A DNA stretch of 11,768 nucleotides from CAYLLT01 sp964591605 (lineage in GTDB: Bacteria; Planctomycetota; Phycisphaerae; UBA1845; PWPN01), in contig CAZQEN010000246.1 in NCBI GenBank assembly GCA_964591605.1, positions 1 through 11,768 on the forward strand. The letters run 5' to 3'. The position numbers were made by a program, and so were the translations under genes. How positions within the stretch are numbered: the stretch's first letter is position 1; each line of letters opens with the position of its first letter. The notes under the pieces were generated by a model, which was given only the letters and a program-made list of their open reading frames with translations, had not been told where the DNA came from and made no database searches. Shown here in pieces: positions 5,908-11,768 of the stretch.

Positions 5908-7749
5908 TTGTCGACACCGGAATCTCATTTCAGCGTATCCCCCCGCGCAAACGCGCGGCCCTCTCGTCGTTCAGAGCCGGGCAGACATCACCGCCCGGCG
6001 CGATCTCGCCGTACCCCGCCGGTTCGGACGGGCACCGTTCCCAGGCCCCGCACACCCCGCAAGAGCCCCTCCCGGCCCGGCTCCAGGGCCGATCGGCTCC
6101 GCGCCATCGCCGACCTCACCCGCCGAACCGTCGGTTCGGTGCCGCTGGCCCAGCATGCCTGCGAGATGGCCACCCAGGCCCGGGCCATTTTCAGCGTGGA
6201 TGCCTGCGTTATCCGCCTGCTGGAGGGCGAGAATCTGACACTTCTGGCAGCTTCCGGCCTGCCTCCCCAGTTTGCCCATCCGAGCCTGCCCGTACACTGG
6301 GGGATCTCCCGGGAGATTCTCGAACGCCGCCAGCCTATCTATATCCCCGATGTCGCCAGAGAGCCCAAAACCGCGGTGGTCCGCAACCGCATGCCGCAGT
6401 CATTCCAGTTCACCTCCTATGCCGGCGCCCCCATGCTCGCCGGGAGCCACGTCATCGGCATTCTCGGCGTCTACACCATCCGGAAACGGCGGAGTTTCAG
6501 CGGCGCCGACCTCGATTGCCTCCAGATCCTGGCCAACAGCATTTCGGTGGCCGTCGCCAACGAGCACCTCTACCAGCAGGCTCTCCGCAGCCGCGACGAG
6601 CTTCAGGAGGAGGTCAACCGGCGCAACCGCGCCGAGACGCTCCTGCGCGAGGGCGAGGAGCGGCTCCGGCTCGCCGCCCAGGCCGCACACATGTTCGCTT
6701 TCGAATGGAATCCGATTACCGATGAAGTCGTCCGCTCCGCCGACTGCGCGAGCATTCTGGGCATCGAGATCGATGCGACCCGTGACACCGGACAGGGCTT
6801 CTTCGCCAAACTCCATCCCGACGACCGGCCGCGTTTCCTGTCCGTCCTGCAGAGCATGACCCCCAACCGGCCCACCTACAGCACCAGCTACCGCATTCTC
6901 CGGTCCGACGGCGCTGTGGCCTTCCTCGAGGAGAGCGGCCACGCCTTTTTCGACAATGACGGCCGGCTGATACGCCTCGTCGGCATGACGGCCGATGTCA
7001 CCGAGTCCGTTCGCCGGGAGGAGGAGAATCAGCGCCTCCGCGAGGAGCTCGCCCACGTCGCCCGCGTCACCACCATGGGTGAGCTGGCCGCCACCATTGC
7101 CCACGATGTCAACCAGCCGCTGGCCGCGATCATCGGCAACGCCCAGGCCTCCCAGCACCTGCTCAACTCCGCCGCCCCCGACATCGACGAGGTCAGGGCG
7201 GCCCTGGCCGATATCGTCAAGGACGGCCGGCGGGCCACCTCGGTCATCGAGGGCGTGCGGGACTTCCTGCGCCGCGGCGATTCCGAGCACGCAGCTTTTG
7301 ACATCAACCAGCTCATTCAGAAGGTGGCGGCGTTCCTCCGGCGCGAACTGGCCCGTGGACGCATCACCCTCGAACTCGAACTCGCGGACCATCTCCTTCC
7401 GGTCCGCGGGAACCAGACCGAGCTGCAGCAGGTCCTGCTCAACCTGCTCATCAACGCGACCGAGGCCGTCGTCCAGGCGCCTCGAACCCGACGCCTCATT
7501 CGCGTCGTGACCGCCCTGGCATCCGAATCGGACGTGCGGGTGTCCGTGCTCGATTCGGGCGTCGGCCTCCCTTCCGACCGCGCACGTCTCTTCGAGCCCT
7601 TTTTCACCACAAAACCGCGGGGGCTGGGCATGGGACTGGCCATCAGCCGAACCATCGTGGAGAATCATCGCGGACGGCTCTGGGCCGAGGACCGGGAGGT
7701 CGGCGGAACCGCCTTCCATCTCCAGTTGCCCGCCCGCCCAGAGAAGTGA
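5908..7749 (+). CDS. Soluble GAF-PAS sensor histidine kinase
   Basis: Autophosphorylates on His and passes phosphate to a partner, most likely the regulator one base downstream. Layout in 613 aa: an Arg/Pro/Ser-rich, probably disordered start (1-62); GAF domain (about 63-222); short coiled linker (225-255, LQEEVNRRNRAETLLREGEERLRL); PAS_3-type domain (about 256-370, FAFEWNP...FFAKLHPDDRPRF); HisKA with MGELAATIAHDVNQPLAAIIGNA (phospho-acceptor H399); HATPase with N-box NLLINATEA (N516), DSGVGLP (D549), FEPFFTTK and GLGMGLAIS. There is no transmembrane segment, so the ligand should be cytoplasmic. The H-box AHDVNQPL is typical of FixL/TodS-related kinases. No haem-type histidine is assigned in the PAS domain. 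The only start covering the whole frame is TTG, preceded almost directly by AGGCGG; the next start codons would remove part of the GAF domain. The signal sensed cannot be told. Confidence 0.93.
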   Translation: MSTPESHFSVSPRANARPSRRSEPGRHHRPARSRRTPPVRTGTVPRPRTPRKSPSRPGSRADRLRAIADLTRRTVGSVPLAQHACEMATQARAIFSVDACVIRLLEGENLTLLAASGLPPQFAHPSLPVHWGISREILERRQPIYIPDVAREPKTAVVRNRMPQSFQFTSYAGAPMLAGSHVIGILGVYTIRKRRSFSGADLDCLQILANSISVAVANEHLYQQALRSRDELQEEVNRRNRAETLLREGEERLRLAAQAAHMFAFEWNPITDEVVRSADCASILGIEIDATRDTGQGFFAKLHPDDRPRFLSVLQSMTPNRPTYSTSYRILRSDGAVAFLEESGHAFFDNDGRLIRLVGMTADVTESVRREEENQRLREELAHVARVTTMGELAATIAHDVNQPLAAIIGNAQASQHLLNSAAPDIDEVRAALADIVKDGRRATSVIEGVRDFLRRGDSEHAAFDINQLIQKVAAFLRRELARGRITLELELADHLLPVRGNQTELQQVLLNLLINATEAVVQAPRTRRLIRVVTALASESDVRVSVLDSGVGLPSDRARLFEPFFTTKPRGLGMGLAISRTIVENHRGRLWAEDREVGGTAFHLQLPARPEK

Positions 7750-7750
7750 C

Positions 7751-8386
7751 ATGGACAGACTCGTATTCGTCGTCGACGACGATGACTCCATGAGGACGGC
7801 CATCGCCCGGCTGCTCAGGTCGGTCGGCCTCAGCCCGCGGACCTTTGCCTCCGCCGAGGAGTTTCTCGCGGCCGAGCGCCCCGCGGTGCCTTCCTGCCTC
7901 GTGCTCGATGTCCGCATGCCGAACATGAGTGGCATTGAGCTCCAAAAGGTTCTCGCCGGCATCGCCTCCGATCTCCCTATCATCTTCGTCACCGCCCATG
8001 CCGACGTGCGCATGGCCGTCGATGCCATGAAAACCGGAGCCCTTGAATTCCTTCCCAAGCCCTTCGAGGATCAGGACCTGCTCAAGGCCGTCCAGCTGGC
8101 CCTGGCCCGCCACCAGCACGCCCTCGAGGACCGCAGATCCGCGCAGGACGCCATCTCGCGCCTCGACACCCTTTCCAGGAGGGAAAATGAGGTACTAAGG
8201 CACGTGATCGCCGGACGGCTCAACAAGCAGATCGGCTACGCACTGGGAATCACCGAAAAAACCGTCAAGGCCCACCGCGCGAAAGTCATGGAGAAAATGG
8301 GCGCTCAGTCCGTCCCCGATCTGGTCCGCATCGCCCAGCGGGCGGGCATCGCCCCGACCCAGGGCCACGAAGATCGCCCCGGCTGA
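7751..8386 (+). CDS. FixJ/NarL-type response regulator
   Basis: DNA-binding partner of the kinase just upstream: the kinase stop TGA and this ATG are separated by one base, so translation is probably coupled. Of 211 aa, residues 3-118 are a receiver domain with acidic pocket D10, D11, phospho-acceptor D53 (CLVLDVRMP), T81 and K103 (LPKPFEDQDLL). A linker helix (about 119-136) leads to a LuxR-type helix-turn-helix (137-198: LSRRENEVLRHVIAGRLNKQIGYALGITEKTVKAHRAKVMEKMGAQSV). All key residues are present. The pattern VVDDDDSMRTAIARLLRSVGL and the receiver-to-HTH spacing match the FixJ/TodT/StyR group. Targets are unknown. A tail of 11 residues after the HTH has no recognised role. Confidence 0.95.
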   Translation: MDRLVFVVDDDDSMRTAIARLLRSVGLSPRTFASAEEFLAAERPAVPSCLVLDVRMPNMSGIELQKVLAGIASDLPIIFVTAHADVRMAVDAMKTGALEFLPKPFEDQDLLKAVQLALARHQHALEDRRSAQDAISRLDTLSRRENEVLRHVIAGRLNKQIGYALGITEKTVKAHRAKVMEKMGAQSVPDLVRIAQRAGIAPTQGHEDRPG

Positions 8387-8417
8387 TCGCCCGGCACAAG
8401 GCCTGACAGTTCCTCGG

Positions 8418-8430
8418 GGCACCGTGTGCC
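8418..8430. terminator. Short hairpin after the regulator gene
   Basis: GGCAC (8418-8422) and GTGCC (8426-8430) pair around a 3-nt loop, about 32 nt past the regulator stop. There is no U-tract, so it is a weak terminator candidate, possibly acting together with the larger hairpin at 8461-8481. Confidence 0.25.
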
Positions 8431-8432
8431 GC

Positions 8433-8481
8433 TTGTGGTGCACGCGTCCCGCCGTTTGTGGTGCAGGCGTCCCGCCTGCAC
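8433..8481. repeat. Tandem direct repeat ending in a perfect hairpin, between convergent genes
   Basis: Two 21-bp units (8433-8453 and 8455-8475, starting TTGTGGTGCA and ending GCGTCCCGCC) differ at one base. The second continues into a perfect hairpin: GTGCAGGCG (8461-8469), loop TCC, CGCCTGCAC (8473-8481). The first unit cannot form it fully because of its base change and different right flank. The position between two gene 3' ends suits a REP-like element or a bidirectional stop for transcription; there is no U-tract. Confidence 0.6.
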
Positions 8482-8572
8482 GTCTCTTGGTGCGCCGGAA
8501 AAACGGCTGGATCCCGGCGTTGGCCGTCATTCCCGGAAAAGCTGCCACGGGGTCGGCGCCACGCCCGCCGCG

Positions 8573-10252
8573 TCACCATCGGACCACCACCGCGGTCGCA
8601 TCATCCGCGAGCTGGTCCGTCTGGGCATACGCCTCCACCGCCGCAAACAGCGCCGAGACCTCATCGGCGCCCGGAGGCAGCGATTGCAGGCAGCGCTGGA
8701 CGCCCTCCACAGAGAACTGCCGGGTTCGCCCGGAGTCCCCCGGCTCCGCCGGCGCCGGCTCTTCCAATAGCCCGTCGCTCAGCACCAGCAGCCGCCCCGA
8801 TTCCGGAAGCGGCAGCGTTTGCGCGGTGTATATCGTCTCCTCCATCACCGAGACGGGGTAACTCTTGCACATTGCCAGGCTCGACACCGCCCCGTCCGGC
8901 GTCACCATGAACGCATGCCCGTGCCCCGCGTCGACCACCCGCAGTTGCTGCTCTGCGTGATCCAGCACCGCCATCCACAGCGTGATGAACTTGCCCACCG
9001 GCGCCCGGGGGTAGACGAACCGGTTGAGCTCGGTGATGGCCCGGCCGGGGTCCCCGTGTTCCTGCAGCGCTGCATGAAGGAACCCCTGAGAGGCGGTGAT
9101 GAGCACCGCCGCCTCCACCCCCTTGCCCGACACGTCCCCGACGGCCACCGCCATGCGGTCGGGCCCCAGCGGCATCACGTCGAAAAAGTCGCCCCCCACG
9201 TAGCGCCCCGGCCGCGACTGCCCCCGGTAGCGGAACACCCCGTGCTCTCCCTCCCGCGGCGGCAGCAGCAGGCTCTGCATCCGGCCCGCCGCGCTCAGCT
9301 CCGCCTCCATCCGCGCGCTGCGCCGCTCCACCTCCATCCGCCGCAGATTGGCCCACGCCAGTGCCGCCAGCCGGGTCAGCCCGATGGCAAACCCCGCCGC
9401 GTCGCCGACCACCCGCCCGCTCCGCCCGCGATTGTCCAGATACAGAAAGCCCGCCACCTTCCCCTCGAGCAGGATCGGAACGCACAGCGCTTCCTCGATC
9501 CCGAGTTCCACGATGCTCACCGCCGGCGCCGCCATCTCGTCCCGGCGCGTCATCCGGGCCGGCGTCCCCTTCGACGCCTGCTCCAGCAGCGAGCGGCTGA
9601 GTCGTGCGGGCGACGTGCCCGAGACGACCTGCCCCCGGTGGGCGATCAGCGACACCTCGTCCAGCCGCTCGCCCGCCCGCAGCAGAGCCACGTTGGCAAA
9701 ACCGGTCCCCGAAACCGCTGCCTGAACGATGGCCTCCGCCAGCGCCGCCTCATCCCGCGCCGAGTGAATCGCCCCCGCGCATTGCAGCAGCAGGGCCAGC
9801 CTTCCCGCCGCGAGCGCGTCGGCCACCCCCACGTCGATCTTCGAAACCGTCGTGTTGGGCGAATCGGTCAGCGTCGCCACCCGCGGCCCGTGCCACTGGG
9901 TCTCGCCCGCCGGAACGATCTGGAACGTCCACGGCGCGATCACGATCCGGTCGCCCAGCCGCACCGGCAGCGGTCGCTCCGGCGTGAGCCGGAGCCCGTT
10001 GAGCCACGTCCCGTGACGGCTGCCGCTGTCCGCAATCCGCCACTGCCCGCGCATCGAGCCGTCCTCGTCCTTCTCCTGGGCGTAGGTCAGCACGGCGTGG
10101 TCGCGCGATACGCGCGGATCGTTGAGCGTGAGCACATGGTACGCGCTGCGCCCGATCGTGATCGGCCCGGGCGCGCGCAGCACCGCCGAGCAGCCCTCGG
10201 GCCCGGCAATCGCCATCAGCGATAGTTCATCCTGGGGTGTCGCGTCGCTCAC
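8573..10252 (-). CDS. FHA-GAF-PP2C phosphatase (RsbU/SpoIIE type)
   Basis: A cytoplasmic signalling phosphatase of 559 aa, starting at GTG (10252) with GGGGGC just upstream. FHA domain (about 20-113) keeps the phosphothreonine-binding residues: GRS (G34, R35), RVSRDH (S49, R50, H52) and GTWLNG (N85). GAF domain (about 150-303) follows, then a helical linker (304-330, MEVERRSARMEAELSAAGRMQSLLLPP) and the PP2C-like SpoIIE domain (about 340-559) with YVGGDFFD (D355, D358), VGDVSGKG (D373), DAGHGHA, LSDGLLE (D493) and ADDATAVVV (D550, D551), all metal-binding acids present. Family members dephosphorylate anti-sigma-factor antagonists in partner-switching. No such partner is encoded here, so the target is unknown. 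The FHA domain suggests docking to a Ser/Thr-kinase substrate. It is convergent with the two-component operon. Confidence 0.93.
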   Translation of the reverse strand: MSDATPQDELSLMAIAGPEGCSAVLRAPGPITIGRSAYHVLTLNDPRVSRDHAVLTYAQEKDEDGSMRGQWRIADSGSRHGTWLNGLRLTPERPLPVRLGDRIVIAPWTFQIVPAGETQWHGPRVATLTDSPNTTVSKIDVGVADALAAGRLALLLQCAGAIHSARDEAALAEAIVQAAVSGTGFANVALLRAGERLDEVSLIAHRGQVVSGTSPARLSRSLLEQASKGTPARMTRRDEMAAPAVSIVELGIEEALCVPILLEGKVAGFLYLDNRGRSGRVVGDAAGFAIGLTRLAALAWANLRRMEVERRSARMEAELSAAGRMQSLLLPPREGEHGVFRYRGQSRPGRYVGGDFFDVMPLGPDRMAVAVGDVSGKGVEAAVLITASQGFLHAALQEHGDPGRAITELNRFVYPRAPVGKFITLWMAVLDHAEQQLRVVDAGHGHAFMVTPDGAVSSLAMCKSYPVSVMEETIYTAQTLPLPESGRLLVLSDGLLEEPAPAEPGDSGRTRQFSVEGVQRCLQSLPPGADEVSALFAAVEAYAQTDQLADDATAVVVRW

Positions 10253-10260
10253 CGCCCCCG

Positions 10261-10266
10261 ATCATA
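10261..10266 (-). promoter_or_regulatory. Possible -10 box very close to the phosphatase start
   Basis: TATGAT on the minus strand (5 of 6 to TATAAT) ends 9 nt from the GTG start at 10252. No good -35 box is seen. If used, the transcript would have almost no leader, at odds with the GGGGGC ribosome-site candidate, so this is weak. Confidence 0.25.
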
Positions 10267-10350
10267 CCCCGACCGCCAGCCCTATACGAAACCGCCCCCA
10301 TCAGAACCTGGAACGTGAGCGACAGGCCTGCCGCGCGACTGGGCTAAACG

Positions 10351-10370
10351 GCGTTTCCTTCGTTAAACGC
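10351..10370 (-). terminator. Hairpin downstream of the orphan gene
   Basis: GCGTTT (10351-10356) and AAACGC (10365-10370) pair perfectly around 8 nt, about 57 nt past the stop of the 101-aa gene. A further AAACG at 10346-10350 could compete for pairing. No long U-tract follows on the minus strand (only CGTTT). Confidence 0.3.
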
Positions 10371-10426
10371 TCGGGACCGGCGAAGATGCTGCGTGACCGA
10401 CTTGGCGCCAGGTAACCGGGGGCGAT

Positions 10427-10732
10427 TCACGCCGCCAGGGCTTCCTTGCGGGAGTGGCAGAGCTTCTGGAGTGTGCTGAAGTACGCGCCGAACGCCGCCT
10501 CGCAGGCATGGCGCGGGCCTTCGGTGAGATTGAACTCCTGGATCGTCTCGCCCCGGTGCTGCAGTTCCAGCCCGTTCTTCTCTGCGTTCACGCGAATCAT
10601 CAGGTGATGCTGGAGATGCCGCATGGTCCCGATCATCGGGTCGAGATACACCAGCACGCCGTCCGGCGAGATGTCAAAATAGCTGTCACGCATTTCCTTG
10701 AGGACGCGAGCCGTCAATCCGTTGCTCTTCAT
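10427..10732 (-). CDS. Orphan 101-aa protein of unknown function
   Basis: The ATG at 10732 is chosen because AGGAAG (10739-10744) lies 6 nt upstream; a longer frame to 10861 would add an Arg/Pro-rich stretch without a ribosome site and read through the hairpins described here. The protein is soluble, without signal peptide or membrane segment. It begins MKSNGLTARVLKEMRDSYFDISPDGVLVYLD, has a His/Met-rich segment (MRHLQHHLMIRVN, 37-49), and ends in a likely amphipathic helix (about 73-97) with C77 and C92. Codons are strongly G/C-ending, supporting a real gene. I do not recognise the family. It has no same-strand partner close by: the phosphatase starts 174 bp downstream with its own ribosome site. 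The upstream sequence is rich in perfect helices, so control at the RNA level is possible. Confidence 0.75.
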   Translation of the reverse strand: MKSNGLTARVLKEMRDSYFDISPDGVLVYLDPMIGTMRHLQHHLMIRVNAEKNGLELQHRGETIQEFNLTEGPRHACEAAFGAYFSTLQKLCHSRKEALAA

Positions 10733-10749
10733 CGAAGTCTTCCTGCTCT

Positions 10750-10767
10750 CCCGGCCGACTTGCCGGG
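10750..10767 (-). promoter_or_regulatory. Leader hairpin directly upstream of the ribosome site
   Basis: CCCGGC (10750-10755) and GCCGGG (10762-10767) form a perfect 6-bp stem with a 6-nt loop. It ends 5 nt before the AGGAAG ribosome site of the orphan gene, close enough to affect translation if transcribed. Confidence 0.45.
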
Positions 10768-10775
10768 CACATCTG

Positions 10776-10853
10776 ACCCCTTGTTCCGCCGGCCGCCGCC
10801 TGCGACCCGCGTGGCCATCGCCACTGGGGTGTGGCGAGGGCCCGACAAGGGGT
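10776..10853 (-). ncRNA. Candidate structured leader or small RNA element
   Basis: An outer perfect 9-bp inverted repeat, ACCCCTTGT (10776-10784) and ACAAGGGGT (10845-10853), encloses an inner hairpin: TCGCCAC (10818-10824), loop TGGGGT, GTGGCGA (10831-10837), extended by GGCC (10813-10816) and GGCC (10839-10842) past one mismatch. Another short hairpin (GGGGC 10868-10872 with GCCCC 10883-10887) lies further upstream. The element ends 44 nt before the ATG of the orphan gene on the same strand. It matches no riboswitch class known to me. In GC-rich DNA some helices arise by chance, so this stays a candidate. Confidence 0.4.
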
Positions 10854-11365
10854 ATTCGCACAACTCAGGGGCCATCTGTCGCGCCCCGTCAATCCATTTG
10901 TACCGCTACCCCCCTGAAAGGTTGACAAGAATTCATAAATCTTTTCTCCCAAGCCAATTCCAGCGTTATCGTCTCATAACAGGTGCTCCCAGACGAAAAG
11001 CCGTCCTCGACGCCGTGGGCTAGGCGCTGACAAGCCACAGCGTGGTCGTAGCTACGGGGACAAGCAGACGCATTTTCGACACCAGACGTAATCTGGTCCG
11101 AACGTGAATGTCTGCCATGGAGCGAAACAGAGCGTGAATCCATTGCTTTCCCGCATTTCCGCGCAACTCCCTGCTCCACCGCCCATCCCATCCTCGGCAC
11201 GTCCGCCGTGTTACTGCTTTGAAAGGGCCAGCGCTTCATCGGAGGCCCCTGCGTCAACGCACCGCAGAAGGCGCCAGCGCAAATCGAACCCAATTGAGGA
11301 CCTGTTCTCCTGCTCTTAAGATGTTGTCTTGAAATAACTTAAATAAAAAAGGCGGGACCCGAATG

Positions 11366-11407
11366 TCCAATCTCAAATCTCAGATCTCCAACCTCAGATT
11401 TCAAATC
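11366..11407. repeat. Six-unit heptamer tandem repeat
   Basis: Six contiguous 7-bp units fit TC[CA]A[AG][TC][CT], with TCAAATC occurring exactly at 11373-11379 and 11401-11407. The period is exact with no gaps. The composition (C, T and A, little G) stands out from the GC-rich surroundings. It recalls the short tandemly repeated heptamers of cyanobacteria, without being the same sequence. Confidence 0.7.
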
Positions 11408-11415
11408 GAGCTCTT

Positions 11416-11442
11416 CCTCTGCGTCCTCCGCGTCTCTGCGGT
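11416..11442. repeat. Three-unit nonamer repeat
   Basis: CCTCTGCGT (11416-11424), CCTCCGCGT (11425-11433) and CTCTGCGGT (11434-11442) form a degenerate 9-bp series next to the heptamers. From memory, similar CTCTGCGT-type intergenic strings occur in many unrelated bacterial genomes, which suggests a mobile or slippage-generated filler sequence. Confidence 0.5.
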
Positions 11443-11474
11443 TCTATTCTCATGCAATCACTTAGCCTGTAATA

Positions 11475-11483
11475 TGTTATGAT
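11475..11483 (+). promoter_or_regulatory. Extended -10 motif, possible promoter for a gene at the right edge
   Basis: TGTTATGAT matches the extended -10 pattern TGnTATAAT with one difference, in an AT-rich patch. No good -35 box is present. It would transcribe towards the ATGs at 11637 and 11728. Confidence 0.3.
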
Positions 11484-11768
11484 AAACCAAGGCTGCCCCA
11501 TTCACCCCGTACCCCCTCATCCACCGCCGTGCCCCGCAATCTCGCGCTCCGCGTGAAAGGTGCCCCCGCCCGACGCGAACAGACAATGGAAGGCGGGCGG
11601 ACGCGCCCCCGGTCGACGTCCGGCACTCAGAACATCATGCACACACAAGCACGACACGAAACGCGAAGACTTCGCCAGCCGCTCTCCCCCGACGCGGGGA
11701 TTGGCCGCTGGCGGTCCAGGTGCGACAATGAGAGCATCGACTCCGTTTCTGGCCCAGACGCGAGGGGT

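Larger units (their letters stand above)
10862..11768. other. Roughly 0.9 kb without a recognisable complete gene
   Basis: Frames here are short and overlap one another without a recognisable product; a 134-aa minus frame (10889-11293) is not protein-like. The stretch holds an AT-rich patch with TTGACA (10922-10927) but no matching -10 box, a small hairpin ACCAGA/TCTGGT near 11082-11098, an AT-rich segment at 11313-11351, two short tandem repeats, an extended -10 motif, and at the right edge ATG codons (11637 and 11728) whose plus-strand frames run off the window. The ATG at 11728 has AGGTG 5 nt upstream and encodes MRASTPFLAQTRG, too little to judge. Confidence 0.45.

Noticed and set aside
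6400..8058. 552-aa minus-strand frame opposite the kinase and regulator
   Set aside because: It spans two well-defined plus-strand genes and shows no domain of its own.
8819..10225. 468-aa plus-strand frame opposite the phosphatase
   Set aside because: Arg/His/Pro-rich shadow; the FHA, GAF and PP2C motifs are on the minus strand.
10733..10861. N-terminal extension of the orphan protein (144-aa version)
   Set aside because: The extension is Arg/Pro-rich, lacks a ribosome site and encodes the hairpin sequences; the inner ATG has AGGAAG at proper spacing.
10922..10927. Plus-strand promoter from a perfect TTGACA
   Set aside because: No acceptable -10 box occurs 15-19 bp downstream and no plus-strand gene follows.
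10889..11293. 134-aa minus-strand frame
   Set aside because: Irregular composition with many Cys and Ser, no motif, no ribosome site, and codon use unlike neighbouring genes.
11366..11442. CRISPR array
   Set aside because: Units of 7 and 9 bp are contiguous with no unique spacers, and no cas genes are present.
1..11768. tRNA, rRNA, insertion sequence or prophage genes
   Set aside because: No cloverleaf, rRNA core, transposase or phage motif was seen on either strand.

Overview
The window is GC-rich and reads as a chromosomal segment of a planctomycete, probably of the class Phycisphaerae. The main pointers are a secreted protein that carries the Cys-rich GACC...GVC...C...GG.Y.G module together with dockerin-like calcium repeats, a formylglycine-type sulfatase, a putative secreted carbohydrate-active enzyme, and few clear Shine-Dalgarno sites. 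This placement is an inference from protein style; there is no rRNA or other marker gene.

Layout. Left part (1-5415), an exported polysaccharide-processing cluster: a partial glycoside-hydrolase-like secreted protein (minus, runs off the left edge, GTG start at 1214); a 768-aa secreted protein with two related LamG-like modules around a Cys-rich and dockerin-like core (minus, 1388-3694); and, divergently, a sulfatase (plus, 3991-5415). The divergent intergenic region holds a 25-bp perfect palindrome that abuts and overlaps the -35 box of a good sigma70-type promoter for the dockerin protein.

Middle part (5416-8386): a roughly 490-bp non-coding stretch with a REP-like hairpin and a good promoter, then a two-gene operon of a soluble GAF-PAS histidine kinase and a FixJ/NarL-type response regulator. 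Convergent to it (8573-10252, minus) is an FHA-GAF-PP2C (RsbU/SpoIIE-type) phosphatase; the gap between them carries a direct repeat and a perfect 9-bp-stem hairpin.

Right part (10253-11768): a 101-aa orphan protein (minus, 10427-10732) with a long upstream sequence that can fold into several perfect helices, then about 0.9 kb with no recognisable complete gene, containing a 7-bp-period tandem repeat, a 9-bp-period repeat, an extended -10 motif and a possible gene start at the right edge.

How the parts may work together (inference): the left cluster looks like extracellular breakdown or remodelling of sulfated glycans; the kinase/regulator pair and the phosphatase are cytoplasmic signalling genes that may regulate neighbours or distant targets. 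The least explained items are the structured leader of the orphan gene, the palindrome in the divergent region, and a likely compensated frameshift inside the dockerin protein.
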